From Streptomyces misionensis (GTDB lineage Bacteria; Actinomycetota; Actinomycetes; Streptomycetales; Streptomycetaceae): 64,000 nucleotides of DNA. The notes beneath the pieces were generated by a model, which was not told the origin of the DNA, did not search any database, and saw only the letters and a program-made list of their open reading frames with translations. The stretch lies in the NCBI RefSeq assembly GCF_900104815.1, contig NZ_FNTD01000004.1:372001-436000 (forward strand), in the 5' to 3' direction. A program made the position numbers and the translations under genes. Below, one piece after another: positions 1-8,998 of the stretch (the first letter of the stretch is position 1; the number at the start of each line of letters is the position of its first letter).

Positions 1-123
1 CCCGCCGGGGCGGTCGCCCTTCTCGTAGGCGACGGCCTCGACGCCCGCGTCGAGCAGGGCCTTGACGGCGGCGAGACCGGCCGCTCCGGCGCCGATCACG
101 GCGACCCGGTGGGCAGGGGGCAT
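1..123 (-). CDS. FAD-dependent oxidoreductase (flavin monooxygenase-like), N-terminal fragment cut by the window edge
   Basis: Only the first 41 codons are present; the gene runs off the left edge. They carry a Rossmann dinucleotide-binding motif GAGAAG at residues 11-16 followed by a beta-alpha-beta pattern ending in YEKGDRPGG, typical of the FAD-binding start of flavin-containing monooxygenases and related NAD(P)/FAD oxidoreductases. Two in-frame ATGs exist (123 and 129). GAGGAG directly abuts the upstream one, so the downstream ATG at 123, about 6 nt from it, is the better start. It is divergent from the PucR-family gene at 285, which may control it (inference). Substrate unknown. Confidence 0.8.
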   Translation of the reverse strand, partial: MPPAHRVAVIGAGAAGLAAVKALLDAGVEAVAYEKGDRPGG

Positions 124-284
124 GCGCATCTCCTCGGGAGGGACGGGGACAAGAGGGGGCCGGCCATCCAGGTTGTGGCCGCGCCCAACCGTAGGGTCCG
201 CGCACCGTGCGGGAACATGTCACGCGGCACCCGATTCGGCCGTTCCCTTGTGCCGTGCCACAACCGGGGGCGAGGATGCCGCGC

Positions 285-1409
285 ATGCGGCACGAGGACT
301 GGGACAGCGTGGTGGACCTGATGGAGCGGGTCGTCGGTGAGGACGATCTGCTGCCGTCCGTGGTCTTCGGCGTCCGCACCGCGGTGCGGGAGGTCGCGGG
401 GCTTGCACCCGCCGACATCGCCGGGCACACCCGCGCGCTGCTGGCCGCGGCGACACGGGCGCTGGCCGCCAGACGGGGCCCGACCGAGACGGAGCTGTCC
501 TTCGTGGCGGAGCTGGGGCACACCCGCGCCCGGCAGGGGGTGCCCATCGAGGCGGTGCTCGGCGCCATCCATGTCGCCGAGCGCGCGATCTGGTCCCGCG
601 CCCGGGAGGCGGCGGCCGCGGCCGGGATCGAGGCCCGGCTGCTGCTCGACGTGCGCGAGCTGTACGACGACTGGGCCGAGGCGGTGCGGGCCCGGCTGAT
701 CCTGGCTCACCGCGCCGCCGGCACCGGGCGGGCCGCGGGGGCGGGCGACCGGGACCCGACGATCCTGCGGCGCCTGCTCGAAGGGGGTTCGGCGGCCGCA
801 CTGGCCGCCGCGGAGGCCGGACTGCCCGTCACCGGCGGGCTGTGGGTGCTGGTCGCCCGACCGGACGGCGGTCTGGAGCGCTCGCTGCGCGAGCAGCCGC
901 AGGCGCTCACCGGGCACTTCGACGGCCTGCTGGTCGGCGTGTGCGCCCAGGCACCGGGGGCGCGCGCCGCCCGCGCCGGTGCCGTGGCGGGGCTGGCCGG
1001 TCCGGCCGAGCCGGAGGAACTGGGCACCGTGCGGCGGCTGGCGCTCGCCGCGCTGACCGCCGCCGAGTCGACCGGGCGGCGCGGGGTGGTGCACATCGCC
1101 GATGTCGCCGTCCTCGCGGCCGCGGCCGAACGCGCCGATCTCGCGGCGGTCCTGACGGACCGTCACCGCGCGGCGTGGGCCGCGCTCGGAGTCCAGGCCG
1201 AGCCGGTGGCGCTCGCCGTGCGCGCCTGGCTGGAGGCCGGCCGGGACGTGGCCTCGGCGGCCGAGCGCCTGTTCGTCCATCCCAACACGGTGCGCAACCG
1301 CGTCCAGCGCTTCACCGACGTCACCGGCATCGACCCCTTCGACACGTTCGGCGCCCTGAACGCGTGGTGGCTGTGCCGCATCCGCCTGGGCTCGGGCGAA
1401 CCCGGCTGA
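285..1409 (+). CDS. PucR/CdaR-family transcriptional regulator
   Basis: Protein of about 374 residues. The last 60 or so residues form the C-terminal helix-turn-helix of PucR/CdaR regulators: an alanine-rich helix, then SAAERLFVHPNTVRNRVQRF, then a final helix ending in WWLCRIRLG. The N-terminal 300 residues are alpha-helical and Ala-rich with no obvious enzyme motif, as in PucR-like proteins that sense small molecules through their central region. Several in-frame starts exist (207, 276, 285). GAGG at 272-275 is 9 nt before the ATG at 285 and touches the one at 276, so 285 is preferred. It is divergent from the oxidoreductase at 1-123, the likely target. Effector unknown. Confidence 0.82.
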   Translation: MRHEDWDSVVDLMERVVGEDDLLPSVVFGVRTAVREVAGLAPADIAGHTRALLAAATRALAARRGPTETELSFVAELGHTRARQGVPIEAVLGAIHVAERAIWSRAREAAAAAGIEARLLLDVRELYDDWAEAVRARLILAHRAAGTGRAAGAGDRDPTILRRLLEGGSAAALAAAEAGLPVTGGLWVLVARPDGGLERSLREQPQALTGHFDGLLVGVCAQAPGARAARAGAVAGLAGPAEPEELGTVRRLALAALTAAESTGRRGVVHIADVAVLAAAAERADLAAVLTDRHRAAWAALGVQAEPVALAVRAWLEAGRDVASAAERLFVHPNTVRNRVQRFTDVTGIDPFDTFGALNAWWLCRIRLGSGEPG

Positions 1410-1610
1410 CGCGGGGTGACCGGCTCGTCACGGGCGGGGACCTCCCGCTGATGACGGGCCATGAGCGGACTCCCGGTGGACGTGCGGCCCCGCCGGGCCA
1501 CGCCCACGACGGCGCACCGCACGGGCCCCTGATCGACGTGCGTGCGGGAGAAGCGCCCCAGACGATGGGTTGAGGGCAAGAACATGCCGAAGCAGAAGGA
1601 GAGTGCAGTT

Positions 1611-1832
1611 ATGCGAGGTCGCATCACACGCACGCTGGCCGCCGGCCTCACTGCGGGCATCCTGGCGAGCGGCGCGGCCGTAGCCTCGGTCGGAACCGCC
1701 TCCGCGGCGCCGCAGGCCGCCCCGGGTTCGTATCCCACGGCGCACCACTGCCACAAGGTCAAGGGGCACTACGCCAACCACAACGGCAAGCGGGTGTGGG
1801 TCAAGGCGCACAAGGTCTGCACCAAGCGCTGA
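1611..1832 (+). CDS. small secreted basic protein, unknown function
   Basis: A 73-residue protein. It starts with a classical Sec signal peptide: Arg-rich n-region (MRGRITRT), an Ala/Gly/Leu hydrophobic core, and a probable cleavage site near ASAAP. The mature part is only about 40 residues, rich in His, Lys and aromatic residues, with two cysteines that could form one disulfide (HHCHKVKGH and AHKVCTKR). AAGGAG lies about 9 nt upstream of ATG 1611, which decides against the longer reading from 1542. A strong hairpin follows the stop codon. Similar tiny secreted proteins are common in Streptomyces but I cannot name a function. Confidence 0.7.
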   Translation: MRGRITRTLAAGLTAGILASGAAVASVGTASAAPQAAPGSYPTAHHCHKVKGHYANHNGKRVWVKAHKVCTKR

Positions 1833-1839
1833 CCTCTCG

Positions 1840-1867
1840 GGGACGCCGCGCGTCGTCGCGGCGTCCC
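1840..1867. terminator. hairpin terminator between the secreted protein gene and ureD
   Basis: Perfect 11-bp inverted repeat GGGACGCCGCG / CGCGGCGTCCC with a 6-nt loop, 8 nt after the stop of the plus-strand gene. No U-tract, as usual in Streptomyces. It lies between convergent genes and could serve both strands. Confidence 0.7.
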
Positions 1868-1945
1868 TCCGTCGTGGCGTCCCACTGTGGCGTCCCTCCG
1901 TCGCCCTCGCGTCGCCCCCGGACGGATGCGCGGGGCGACCCGCCG

Positions 1946-2887
1946 TCAGGTCTTGCGGAGGTCCGGGGCGGACACGCCGATGAGCAGCCGGCGTACGGCG
2001 TCCCAGGCGGTGTGCAGGGCGCGGGTCATCGCGGGCGAGTCGCTGCCCAGGACGCGCACCCAGGCCCCGCAGTCGTCGGGCAGCACGCTCACCCCGAAGA
2101 CCGCGCCGGTGTCCGCCAGCGCCTCGTGCAGCGCGTCGGCGATCCGCGCCGCGGGCGCGAGCGGGGAGACGACGTAGAGCGTGGCCATCAGGTCGTGTCC
2201 GGCGAACACCGCCGGGCCGGTCACCGAGCCGGGCTCGCCCGGGTCCAGGCGTACGGTGTCCACGGCCAGGAGATCGCCGTCCCCGCGGGTGATCTCCAGG
2301 TCGCTGAAGAGCATGCGGTAGGCGTGCCGTTCGCCCCGGGCCAGCCGGCCGGCGGCGATGGTCTCGCCCAGCAGCACGGTGGCGGTGGGGTCGACGGTCA
2401 CCTGGGTGTGCTGGTAGAAGCGCGCGTCCCGGTACGGGATCAGCGGGTCCGGCAGGTACTCGACGTAACTGTCCTTCTGCACATGGAGGTTGACGACCTG
2501 GGTGGCGTGGTCGAACTCCATCCGGTGCAGTTTGGTGGCGGCCTGTGTGGTCAGGTGCACCGCCGTGCCGGGCCCGCAGTCGATGTCGAGGCGGTTGCGG
2601 TCGGCCTGGACGATGCCGCCGCCCGTGGACATCAGATAGGTCACCGGCATGTCGGGCCGCAGGGGGTCGACGTACAGCGGGCGCATGATCTGCAGGGGCG
2701 ACTTCTGGTAGCGGTCCACGAGTTCGGTGCGGTCGCCGACGCGCGCGTAGCGCAGTTCGAGCAGGCCGACCTTGCCGGGGCGCCCGGCGGCCAGGGTGTC
2801 CGCCGGGCCGGTGAGGTCGAGCATCCGGGCCGGTGTCCGGCGGGGTTCGTAGTGTGCGGGGTCCAGCCGCGCGGGCGCCGTGGTCAT
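1946..2887 (-). CDS. ureD: urease accessory protein UreD (UreH)
   Basis: About 313 residues, normal for UreD, the scaffold that binds apo-urease and with UreF and UreG delivers nickel and the activating CO2. Seen: the MLDLTGPADTL start, GGGIVQADRNRLDIDCGPGTAVHLTTQAATKLHRM (UreD core with the TQAATK-type motif), then LPDPLIPYRDARFYQHTQV, all hallmarks of the family. The start ATG at 2887 overlaps the ureG stop as ATGA, so the two are translationally coupled. This is the last gene of the urease operon and runs into the convergent terminator at 1840-1867. Confidence 0.93.
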   Translation of the reverse strand: MTTAPARLDPAHYEPRRTPARMLDLTGPADTLAAGRPGKVGLLELRYARVGDRTELVDRYQKSPLQIMRPLYVDPLRPDMPVTYLMSTGGGIVQADRNRLDIDCGPGTAVHLTTQAATKLHRMEFDHATQVVNLHVQKDSYVEYLPDPLIPYRDARFYQHTQVTVDPTATVLLGETIAAGRLARGERHAYRMLFSDLEITRGDGDLLAVDTVRLDPGEPGSVTGPAVFAGHDLMATLYVVSPLAPAARIADALHEALADTGAVFGVSVLPDDCGAWVRVLGSDSPAMTRALHTAWDAVRRLLIGVSAPDLRKT

Positions 2888-3594
2888 GCGGTGGCCGTCT
2901 CCCGGCCGGCCGGGTGGGCGGCCTCGTGGGACAGCAGGAAGTCGGCGATGGTCTCCAGTCCCTCGCCGGTCAGGGAGTTGGTGAGCACCACCGGCCGTCC
3001 CTGGCGGACGTGATGGGCGTCCGACTCCATCTGCGACAGGTCGCAGCGCACGTACTGGGCGATGTCGATCTTGTTGATGACGAGCAGCTCGCACTCGGTG
3101 ATGCCGGGGCCCCGCTTGCGCGGCATCTTGTCGCCCTCCGCGGTGTCCAGCACGAACAGGAAGAGGTCGACGAGCGCCGGGCTGAAGGTGAGGGTGAGGT
3201 TGTCGCCGCCGCTCTCGAAGAGCAGTGTGTCCACCTCGGGGAAGCGCTCCAGGATCTCGTCGGCGGCGGCCTGGTTCATGGTCGGGTCGTCGCGGACCGC
3301 CGTGTGCGGGCAGGCTCCGGTCTCGACGCCGACGATGCGGTCCGCGTCGAGGACCCCGGCGAGGGTGCGCCGCACGTGGGCCGCGTCCTCGGAGGTGTAG
3401 ATGTCGTTGGTGATCACCGCGGGCGTGCGGCCGCGCTGGATGAGCACCGGGACGAGCGCCTCGATCAGCGCGGTCTTGCCCGAGCCGACCGGTCCGGCGA
3501 CGCCGACGCGCAGCACGCCGTCCGCGGGGCGCTTCACGAACTCGTCGTGGTCGTGGTGGTGTGCGGAGCCTCGTACCTGGGTGGGGTCGTGCAT
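2884..3594 (-). CDS. ureG: urease accessory GTPase UreG
   Basis: A 236-residue SIMIBI-class GTPase that powers nickel insertion into urease. P-loop GPVGSGKT at residues 34-41, the metal-binding CPH motif in VETGACPHTAVRDDP, ESGGDNLT switch region, and NKIDIAQYV for guanine recognition. A His-rich stretch AHHHDHD at residues 11-17 may add nickel binding, as in other His-tailed UreG proteins. ATG 3594 is preceded by AAGGA; the longer open frame upstream has no such support. The last bases overlap ureD (ATGA). Confidence 0.95.
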   Translation of the reverse strand: MHDPTQVRGSAHHHDHDEFVKRPADGVLRVGVAGPVGSGKTALIEALVPVLIQRGRTPAVITNDIYTSEDAAHVRRTLAGVLDADRIVGVETGACPHTAVRDDPTMNQAAADEILERFPEVDTLLFESGGDNLTLTFSPALVDLFLFVLDTAEGDKMPRKRGPGITECELLVINKIDIAQYVRCDLSQMESDAHHVRQGRPVVLTNSLTGEGLETIADFLLSHEAAHPAGRETATA

Positions 3595-3671
3595 GGAGGG
3601 TTCCTTGTCCTCGATGGTGTGTCTTGTCGGGTGCGGTTCCGGCTGCCGCTCCGGTGGAAATCCCTGAAGGC

Positions 3672-4370
3672 CTAGCTCGCGAAGAGCCGTGCTTCCGCGC
3701 GTTCGTGCCGGCCCGCCATCACGTCCGCGACGGGCACGCAGCCGCCCAGATCGGGCAACTCCCGGCACAGGGCCGCCTCGACGGTCTCCTCGATCACCGG
3801 GGCGGCGCCGTGCAGCACGACCTGGGCCCGGCGGTGGTCGGTCAGCCGCAGGCGCAGGGCGGCCCCCACGAAGCTGGCCGCGAAGGCGAACAGCTCGCAG
3901 GTGACCGCCTGCCGGGTGGTGAGCCCGGCCGCCGCGTGGACGACGCCCGCGACGACCGGCTGGCAGCCGCGCACCGTGCCCGCGCGGTACAGGGTCCGGT
4001 ACTGCTCGATCGGTGGCGTGCCGTAGACCTCGCCGGCCAGGTCGAGCAGTTGCCGGCCGGTGCGGACGACGGCCTGGCGGGCCTCCCGGCCCAGCTTGGT
4101 GGCGTACAACCGCCGTTCCACGGCCACCACTTGGTCCCAGTCCTCGGTGCCGACCGCGCGGTGGGCGAGGGCGAGGGCGGTCGCGTCGGCCGGTCCCGCG
4201 CTGTGCCGGAGCAGGTCGTGCAGGAGGGCGGGCAGGCTCCGCGGGGTGACCGCGCGGGCCTGCTGGAAGCCCTCCAGGCCGTGCGAGAGGGTGTAGTAGC
4301 CGCTGGGGAAGGCCGAGTCCGTGAGCTGGAGCCCGGTCAGCAGCGCCTGGGTCGGCATCGGGTCGTTCAC
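3672..4370 (-). CDS. ureF: urease accessory protein UreF
   Basis: A 232-residue helical UreF, part of the UreD-UreF-UreG activation complex. The N-terminal TGLQLTDSAFPSGYYTLSHGLEGF signature (QLxDSxFPxGxxxxSxGLE) is diagnostic. GTG at 4370 has GGAG about 7 nt upstream and is preferred over the internal ATG at 4358. It sits 86 nt downstream of ureC, a gap that contains a hairpin. Confidence 0.92.
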   Translation of the reverse strand: MNDPMPTQALLTGLQLTDSAFPSGYYTLSHGLEGFQQARAVTPRSLPALLHDLLRHSAGPADATALALAHRAVGTEDWDQVVAVERRLYATKLGREARQAVVRTGRQLLDLAGEVYGTPPIEQYRTLYRAGTVRGCQPVVAGVVHAAAGLTTRQAVTCELFAFAASFVGAALRLRLTDHRRAQVVLHGAAPVIEETVEAALCRELPDLGGCVPVADVMAGRHERAEARLFAS

Positions 4371-4418
4371 ACCGGGTCTCCGTTCCTGCCGGATGGGCGC
4401 CCGCCGCGGTCCGGCCGC

Positions 4419-4437
4419 GGGGCGCGAAAGGCGCCCC
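4419..4437 (-). other. hairpin between ureC and ureF
   Basis: GGGGCGC, GAAAG loop, GCGCCCC in the 86-nt gap between ureC and ureF. It could act as an RNA processing or partial termination signal that lowers accessory-gene expression relative to ureABC. The stem is seen; the function is inferred. Confidence 0.4.
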
Positions 4438-4456
4438 GGGGCCGGTGCCGGGCGGG

Positions 4457-6181
4457 TCAGACGATGTAGAAGAGCTGGTTGAGCGGGAGGCGTTCGGCGG
4501 GCTCGATGGTGGCGGGCTCGCCGTCCACGGTGACCTTGTAGGTCTCCGGGTCGACCTCGATCCGCGGCAGCGCGTCGTTGCGGACCATGTGCTGCTTGCC
4601 GACGGTCCGGCAGCGCCGCACCGGCTCGATCCGGCGGTGCAGGCCCAGCTCGCCGGGGACGCCGGCGGCGATGGACGCCTGGGACATGAAGGTGACCGAG
4701 GTGCGCTGCCGGGCCCGGCCGTAGGAGCCGAACATGGGCCGGTAGTAGACCGGTTGGGGCGTCGGCAGGGAGGCGTTGGGGTCGCCCATCAGCGCCCAGT
4801 TCACCATGCCGCCCTTGATGATCAGTTTGGGCTTGGCGGCGAAGGAGTGGATCGGCCAGAGCACGATGTCGGCGAGCTTGCCGGGCTCCAGCGAGCCGAT
4901 CACATCGGAGGCGCCCACCGCGATCGCGGGGTTGATGGTGAGCTTCGCGAGGTAGCGCAGGACGCGCGCGTTGTCGTTGCGGGAGCTGTCCTCGGCCAGC
5001 GTGCCGCGCATCTCCTTGCAGTGGTGCGCGGTCTGGAAGGCGCGGGCGAAGGACTCGCCGACCCGCCCCATGGCCTGGGAGTCGGAGGAGAAGATGCTGA
5101 TCACGCCGAGGTCGTGCAGCACCGTCTCGGCCGCGATGGTCTCGGCCCGCACCCGGCTGTCGGCGAACGACACGTCCTCGGGGATGTTGCGGGACAGGTG
5201 GTGGCAGACCATCACCATGTCCAGCAGTTCGTCCACCGAGTTGATGGTGTACGGCAGGGTGGGGTTGGTCGAGGCCGGCAGCACGTTGGGCTCGCCGGAG
5301 ACCCGCATGATGTCGGGGGCGTGACCGCCGCCCGCGCCCTCGGTGTGGAAGGTGTGGATGGTCCGGCCATCGATCGCGGACAGGGTGTCCTCGAAGAAGC
5401 CGCCCTCGTTGAGGGTGTCGGTGTGGATGGCGAGTTGTACGTCGTACTCGTCGGCGATCCGCAGCGCGTTGTCGATGGTGGCGGGGGTGGCGCCCCAGTC
5501 CTCGTGCACCTTCAGGCCGGCCGCACCCGCGTCGACCTGCTCGCGCAGCGCCCCGGGCAGGCTGCCGTTGCCCTTGCCGAGCAGGCCGACGTTGACCGGC
5601 AGGTCCTCGGCGGCCTCCAGCATCCGGTGGATGTTCCACGGGCCGGGGGTACAGGTGGTGCCGTTGCTGCCGTCGGTGGGTCCGGTGCCGCCGCCGAAGA
5701 AGGTGGTGATGCCGTTGGACAGGCCCTCCTGGGCCTGCTGGGGCGAGATGAAGTGGATGTGGCTGTCGATGCCGCCGGCGGTGGCGATCAAGTGCTCGCC
5801 GGAGATCACCTCGGTGCCGGGCCCGATCACCAGCTTGGGGTCCACGCCGTTCTGCACATGGGGGTTGCCGGCCTTGCCGACCCCGACGATCAGGCCGTCG
5901 CGGACGCCGATGTCGCCCTTGACGACGCCCAGGACCGGGTCGAGGACCACGACGTTGGTGATCACCAGGTCGAGGGCGCCCTCGCGGTTGAGCGCGGCGG
6001 GGTCCTGGGCCATGCCGTCGCGGATGGCCTTGCCGCCGCCGTAGACGGCCTCGTCGCCGTAGGAGCCGGCGTTGTGGTCGTACTCGACCTCGACGACCAG
6101 ATTGGTGTCGGCCAGGTGGAACCGGTCGCCCACGGTGGGGCCGAACAGGTCGGTGTACTGCCGGCGCGGGATGATCGCCAT
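4457..6181 (-). CDS. ureC: urease subunit alpha (catalytic)
   Basis: A 574-residue catalytic subunit that hydrolyses urea to ammonia and carbamate. The dinuclear nickel site is complete: HIH at 141-143, the lysine to be carbamylated K224 in [10 protein letters not shown]253, H279 in [12 protein letters not shown], and the flap with MVCHHL (C326, H327) at about 323-329. The final aspartate ligand is in SSDSQAMGR. Length is normal and no residue is missing, so the enzyme should be functional. Its start codon overlaps the ureB stop by one base (TGATG). Confidence 0.97.
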   Translation of the reverse strand: MAIIPRRQYTDLFGPTVGDRFHLADTNLVVEVEYDHNAGSYGDEAVYGGGKAIRDGMAQDPAALNREGALDLVITNVVVLDPVLGVVKGDIGVRDGLIVGVGKAGNPHVQNGVDPKLVIGPGTEVISGEHLIATAGGIDSHIHFISPQQAQEGLSNGITTFFGGGTGPTDGSNGTTCTPGPWNIHRMLEAAEDLPVNVGLLGKGNGSLPGALREQVDAGAAGLKVHEDWGATPATIDNALRIADEYDVQLAIHTDTLNEGGFFEDTLSAIDGRTIHTFHTEGAGGGHAPDIMRVSGEPNVLPASTNPTLPYTINSVDELLDMVMVCHHLSRNIPEDVSFADSRVRAETIAAETVLHDLGVISIFSSDSQAMGRVGESFARAFQTAHHCKEMRGTLAEDSSRNDNARVLRYLAKLTINPAIAVGASDVIGSLEPGKLADIVLWPIHSFAAKPKLIIKGGMVNWALMGDPNASLPTPQPVYYRPMFGSYGRARQRTSVTFMSQASIAAGVPGELGLHRRIEPVRRCRTVGKQHMVRNDALPRIEVDPETYKVTVDGEPATIEPAERLPLNQLFYIV

Positions 6182-6591
6182 CAGTGGTCGGCTCCCTCGT
6201 TCTCGGTGTCGGTGCTGCCGCTCGTGGTGGCGAATCCCCGGTGCGTCGCGCGGTGCAGCGCGGCCCGCCGGGTGTCGTCGGCGTTCAGGCCGCCGTTGAC
6301 GAGTCCGGCGAAGCCGACGAGCCGTCGGGTGCCGCCGAAGGCGCACAGCTCGACCTCGCGGGTGTCGCCGGGTTCGAAGCGCACGGCGGTGCCGGACGGG
6401 ATGTCCAGGTGCATGCCGTACGCGGCCTCGCGGTCGAACCGCAGCGCGCGGTTGGCCTCGAAGAAGTGGTAGTGCGAGCCGATCTGGACAGCACGGTCGC
6501 CGGTGTTGGCGACGGTGAGACTGACCTTGGCCCGGCCGGAGTTGATCTCCACGGGGTCGTCCCCGTAGAGGTAGTGGGCTCCACCCGACAT
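6181..6591 (-). CDS. ureB: urease subunit beta
   Basis: A 136-residue beta subunit, a structural part of the UreABC heterotrimer. Conserved segments: [39 protein letters not shown] and [29 protein letters not shown]. It is some 30 residues longer than the usual core because of a variable C-terminal extension rich in Arg, Thr and Ser. It lies between ureA and ureC with tight spacing. Confidence 0.95.
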   Translation of the reverse strand: MSGGAHYLYGDDPVEINSGRAKVSLTVANTGDRAVQIGSHYHFFEANRALRFDREAAYGMHLDIPSGTAVRFEPGDTREVELCAFGGTRRLVGFAGLVNGGLNADDTRRAALHRATHRGFATTSGSTDTENEGADH

Positions 6592-6622
6592 CGTTGGTCT
6601 CCTCGGTGGTTCAGGCGGTGGG

Positions 6623-6928
6623 TCAGGCGCTGATCGGGTCGTGGCAGGTGACCAGCTTCGTTCCGTCCACGAACGCCGTCTCGACCTGGAGGACGGTGAG
6701 CATCTCGCGCACCCCGGGCATCACGTCGTCGGCGGAGACGACCTTGCGGCCCAGTTCCATGCACTCGGCCACGGTGTGTCCGTCGCGGGCTGCTTCGAGC
6801 ACGGCCTCGGTGATCAGCGCGGCCGCTTCGCTGTAGTTGAGCTTGGTGCCCCGGTCCCTGCGGCGCCGGGCCAGGTCCGCCACCACGTAGACGTGGAGCT
6901 TGTCGATTTCGCGCGGTGAGAGGTTCAT
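6623..6928 (-). CDS. ureA: urease subunit gamma
   Basis: A 101-residue gamma subunit starting [27 protein letters not shown], with the family core [21 protein letters not shown] and a C-terminal [14 protein letters not shown]. Normal length. First of the three structural urease genes, 4 nt after the urea transporter stop, so it should be transcribed from the promoter upstream of that transporter. Confidence 0.95.
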   Translation of the reverse strand: MNLSPREIDKLHVYVVADLARRRRDRGTKLNYSEAAALITEAVLEAARDGHTVAECMELGRKVVSADDVMPGVREMLTVLQVETAFVDGTKLVTCHDPISA

Positions 6929-6932
6929 GGCG

Positions 6933-7883
6933 TCACTTCGCTTTCTCGTACGACATGCCGGGCCGGTCCATCGCCGGCGCGGCCCCCAGGAAGAGCCAGG
7001 TCGTCACTACGAACGGCCAGGTGAAAGGTGATCCGCCGGACGGCTGGGCAAAGGCGGTCCAGGCGGTGGTGAAGGGAACCGAGGCCACGACGGCGAGTAC
7101 GGCGTAGCCGGCGGTCCAGGGCGTCGGGGTGAGGAAGGTCGCCGCCAGCGCGATGGCGACGAGCACTCCGTTGTAGCCGTAGAGGCCCTCGGCCAGCCGG
7201 TCGGCCGGCAGGCCCATGACCCAGGCGGTCACGATCGCCACGGCGCTGCCGCAGGCGGCGGCGACGGCCACCCGCCAGGAGGTGACGAGCAGTCCGGCCA
7301 GCACGATCAGGCCCGCGTACCACTTGTCGAGGAAGAAGACCTGACCGATGTTGTCGCAGAAGGCGTGGCCGAGGTCCGCCGGGGACGGGCCGGCGGTCCG
7401 CGCGGCCGGAGCGGCGTGGGCCGCCGAGGCCGCGGGCAGCGCGATCGCCATGACACCGGCGACGAGGCAGTACGGGGCGGTCAGCACCGGCAGTCCGGCG
7501 CGGTCCAGGAAGCGGACGGCCGCCGCGCCGAGCACCGAGCAGACCGCCGCCGCGAGGACGGCGAGCAGCGCGGTCCGCCACGAGGCGCCGAGCTGGACGA
7601 GGAGCGCGATGCCGACGAGGCAGCCGCAGTATCCTTCGAGGCCCTGTCCGAGGCGGCCGTCCCGGTCGCTGCGCAGCACCGCGGCGGTCCCGGTGGACGC
7701 CACCGTGCCGAGCAGTCCGAAGACGCCGATCCGCCAGTCGTCGGCGAACAGCGCGACGAGGAACAGCAGTCCCGTCCACGGGCTGGCGCTCAGCGCGACC
7801 TGCGCGATACCGCGCGCCTGTGTCCGCCCGACGGCGACGGGGCTCCAGCTCGTGGGCCGCACCGCCTGAGACGCCGTAGGCAT
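6933..7883 (-). CDS. urea transporter (UT family)
   Basis: A 316-residue membrane protein with about ten hydrophobic segments and the internal duplication typical of UT/Yut urea channels: [14 protein letters not shown] in the first half and [17 protein letters not shown] in the second (the NGxLVGxALA urea-selectivity motif; the first copy has Cys in place of Asn). It is the first gene of the urease operon, so urea uptake and hydrolysis are co-expressed. ATG 7883 follows GGGAGAA. Some UT proteins occur next to urease genes in actinobacteria; the assignment is firm at family level. Confidence 0.88.
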   Translation of the reverse strand: MPTASQAVRPTSWSPVAVGRTQARGIAQVALSASPWTGLLFLVALFADDWRIGVFGLLGTVASTGTAAVLRSDRDGRLGQGLEGYCGCLVGIALLVQLGASWRTALLAVLAAAVCSVLGAAAVRFLDRAGLPVLTAPYCLVAGVMAIALPAASAAHAAPAARTAGPSPADLGHAFCDNIGQVFFLDKWYAGLIVLAGLLVTSWRVAVAAACGSAVAIVTAWVMGLPADRLAEGLYGYNGVLVAIALAATFLTPTPWTAGYAVLAVVASVPFTTAWTAFAQPSGGSPFTWPFVVTTWLFLGAAPAMDRPGMSYEKAK

Positions 7884-7954
7884 GGGTGTTCTCCCTGTGT
7901 GAAAAACCTGAAGGAGCCATCAACGCCCTTGAGGAACGGCGAAGATGGGGTCGC

Positions 7955-7971
7955 TTCAACGGTCTGTTGAA
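7955..7971. promoter_or_regulatory. inverted repeat upstream of the urea transporter/urease operon
   Basis: TTCAAC-N5-GTTGAA, 6-bp perfect arms, 72 nt upstream of the transporter start. GTTGAAC recurs near 8103. A possible operator or promoter element in the 285-nt gap 7884-8168, which holds no gene that I can support. Confidence 0.35.
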
Positions 7972-8168
7972 CACTACGCCCGCTTCCGGCCATCAAGATC
8001 GACATCGTGCGGTGATCATCCGGACACGCAGTGGGATCACCGCAGGCAGCGTGTCCGAGCCGAGGGCCCCGGCAGTACCACCTTGACCGGGATCCAGCCG
8101 TTCGTTGAACATCTCTTGGACCGATCCAGGTGAAGAGCAGACCAATCGCCCGGCGGTGGGGCGGTCCC

Positions 8169-8921
8169 TCAGGGGTGGTGGACGGGGTCCGCGACCCGGG
8201 CGGCGGCGAGCGGCCGCCAGGACAGTCCGAGGCGGCGGTAGAGACGGACGGCGGCGGTGTTCCAGCCGTCGACCATCAGGGCGGCCATGCCGTGGTCGGC
8301 GACCAGGCGGTCCAGGACGAGGCCGCACACGGCCGTGCCGGCGCCGCGTCCGCGCGCCCGCTCGGCGGCGGCGACTCCGGCGAGGAACCCGACGCCGGGC
8401 GCGCTCCAGGCGTCGGCGGCGCACGCCGACAGCGCCCCGGAGGCCTCGCGCACCCCGGCCCAGCGGCGCACGCCGGGGCGGCCGGGCCGGGCATGGGAGT
8501 TCGGGAACGCCTCGTCCAGCAGCCGGGCGACGTCCTGATCATCCGACGGGGTCAGCCACGAGGCCGCGTCCCCGTGGCCGGTGGCGGTGTCCGTCTGCAT
8601 CCAGCCGAAGGCGTCGACGAACTCCAGTCCCGGAAGTCGGGTCACGAGGTCGCGGACGAGGCTCTCGTCGCCGAGGGGCCGGAAGGTGGGGCCGAGCCGG
8701 GGCAGGAGCGCGCGGATCAGGGCCGCGGCGGCGTCGGCGGGTCCGGTGACGGCGAGCCGGTCACGACCGGACAGGCCGGGGGCCGCCACCGCCGCGGCCT
8801 CACCGAGGAAGAAGGCCCGCGCGCCGCCGAGCAGGTCGCCTGCCGCCCACAGCAGGAGCGGGTCACCGTTCGCCGCGGCCCGGACGTCATCGAGGGAACG
8901 CAACTCACGCGGACCGGCCAT
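8169..8921 (-). CDS. GNAT-family N-acetyltransferase
   Basis: About 250 residues. The C-terminal third has the GNAT fold signature: GVGFLAGVAAAERARGRGAGTAVCGLVL (beta4 and the acetyl-CoA loop, with RGRGAGTA as the Q/RxxGxG/A motif) and MVDGWNTAAVRLYRRLGLSW (NxAAxxLYxxLGF). The N-terminal half resembles the degenerate first GNAT lobe of two-lobed actinobacterial acetyltransferases. Substrate unknown. ATG 8921 gives the compact form; the open frame continues upstream but is low-complexity. The gene is not obviously part of either neighbouring operon, as a terminator separates it from the CIS genes. Confidence 0.75.
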   Translation of the reverse strand: MAGPRELRSLDDVRAAANGDPLLLWAAGDLLGGARAFFLGEAAAVAAPGLSGRDRLAVTGPADAAAALIRALLPRLGPTFRPLGDESLVRDLVTRLPGLEFVDAFGWMQTDTATGHGDAASWLTPSDDQDVARLLDEAFPNSHARPGRPGVRRWAGVREASGALSACAADAWSAPGVGFLAGVAAAERARGRGAGTAVCGLVLDRLVADHGMAALMVDGWNTAAVRLYRRLGLSWRPLAAARVADPVHHP

Positions 8922-8958
8922 GGGCACAGGGTAGTCGGCGCGCGGGGCCGCGCTCCGG

Positions 8959-8988
8959 GGCGGGGCGGGACGGCGGTCCCGCCCCGCC
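8959..8988. terminator. terminator of the CIS operon
   Basis: Perfect 13-bp inverted repeat GGCGGGGCGGGAC / GTCCCGCCCCGCC with a GGCG loop, 10 nt after the stop codon of the amidase, the last gene of the 29.5-kb CIS operon. Confidence 0.75.
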
Positions 8989-8998
8989 GGTGGGTCGG

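Noticed and set aside
3672..5639. Very long reading of the ureF frame (655 codons)
   Set aside because: The upstream 420 codons overlap ureC and are Arg/Pro/Gly noise; UreF proper begins at GTG 4370 with a good ribosome binding site.
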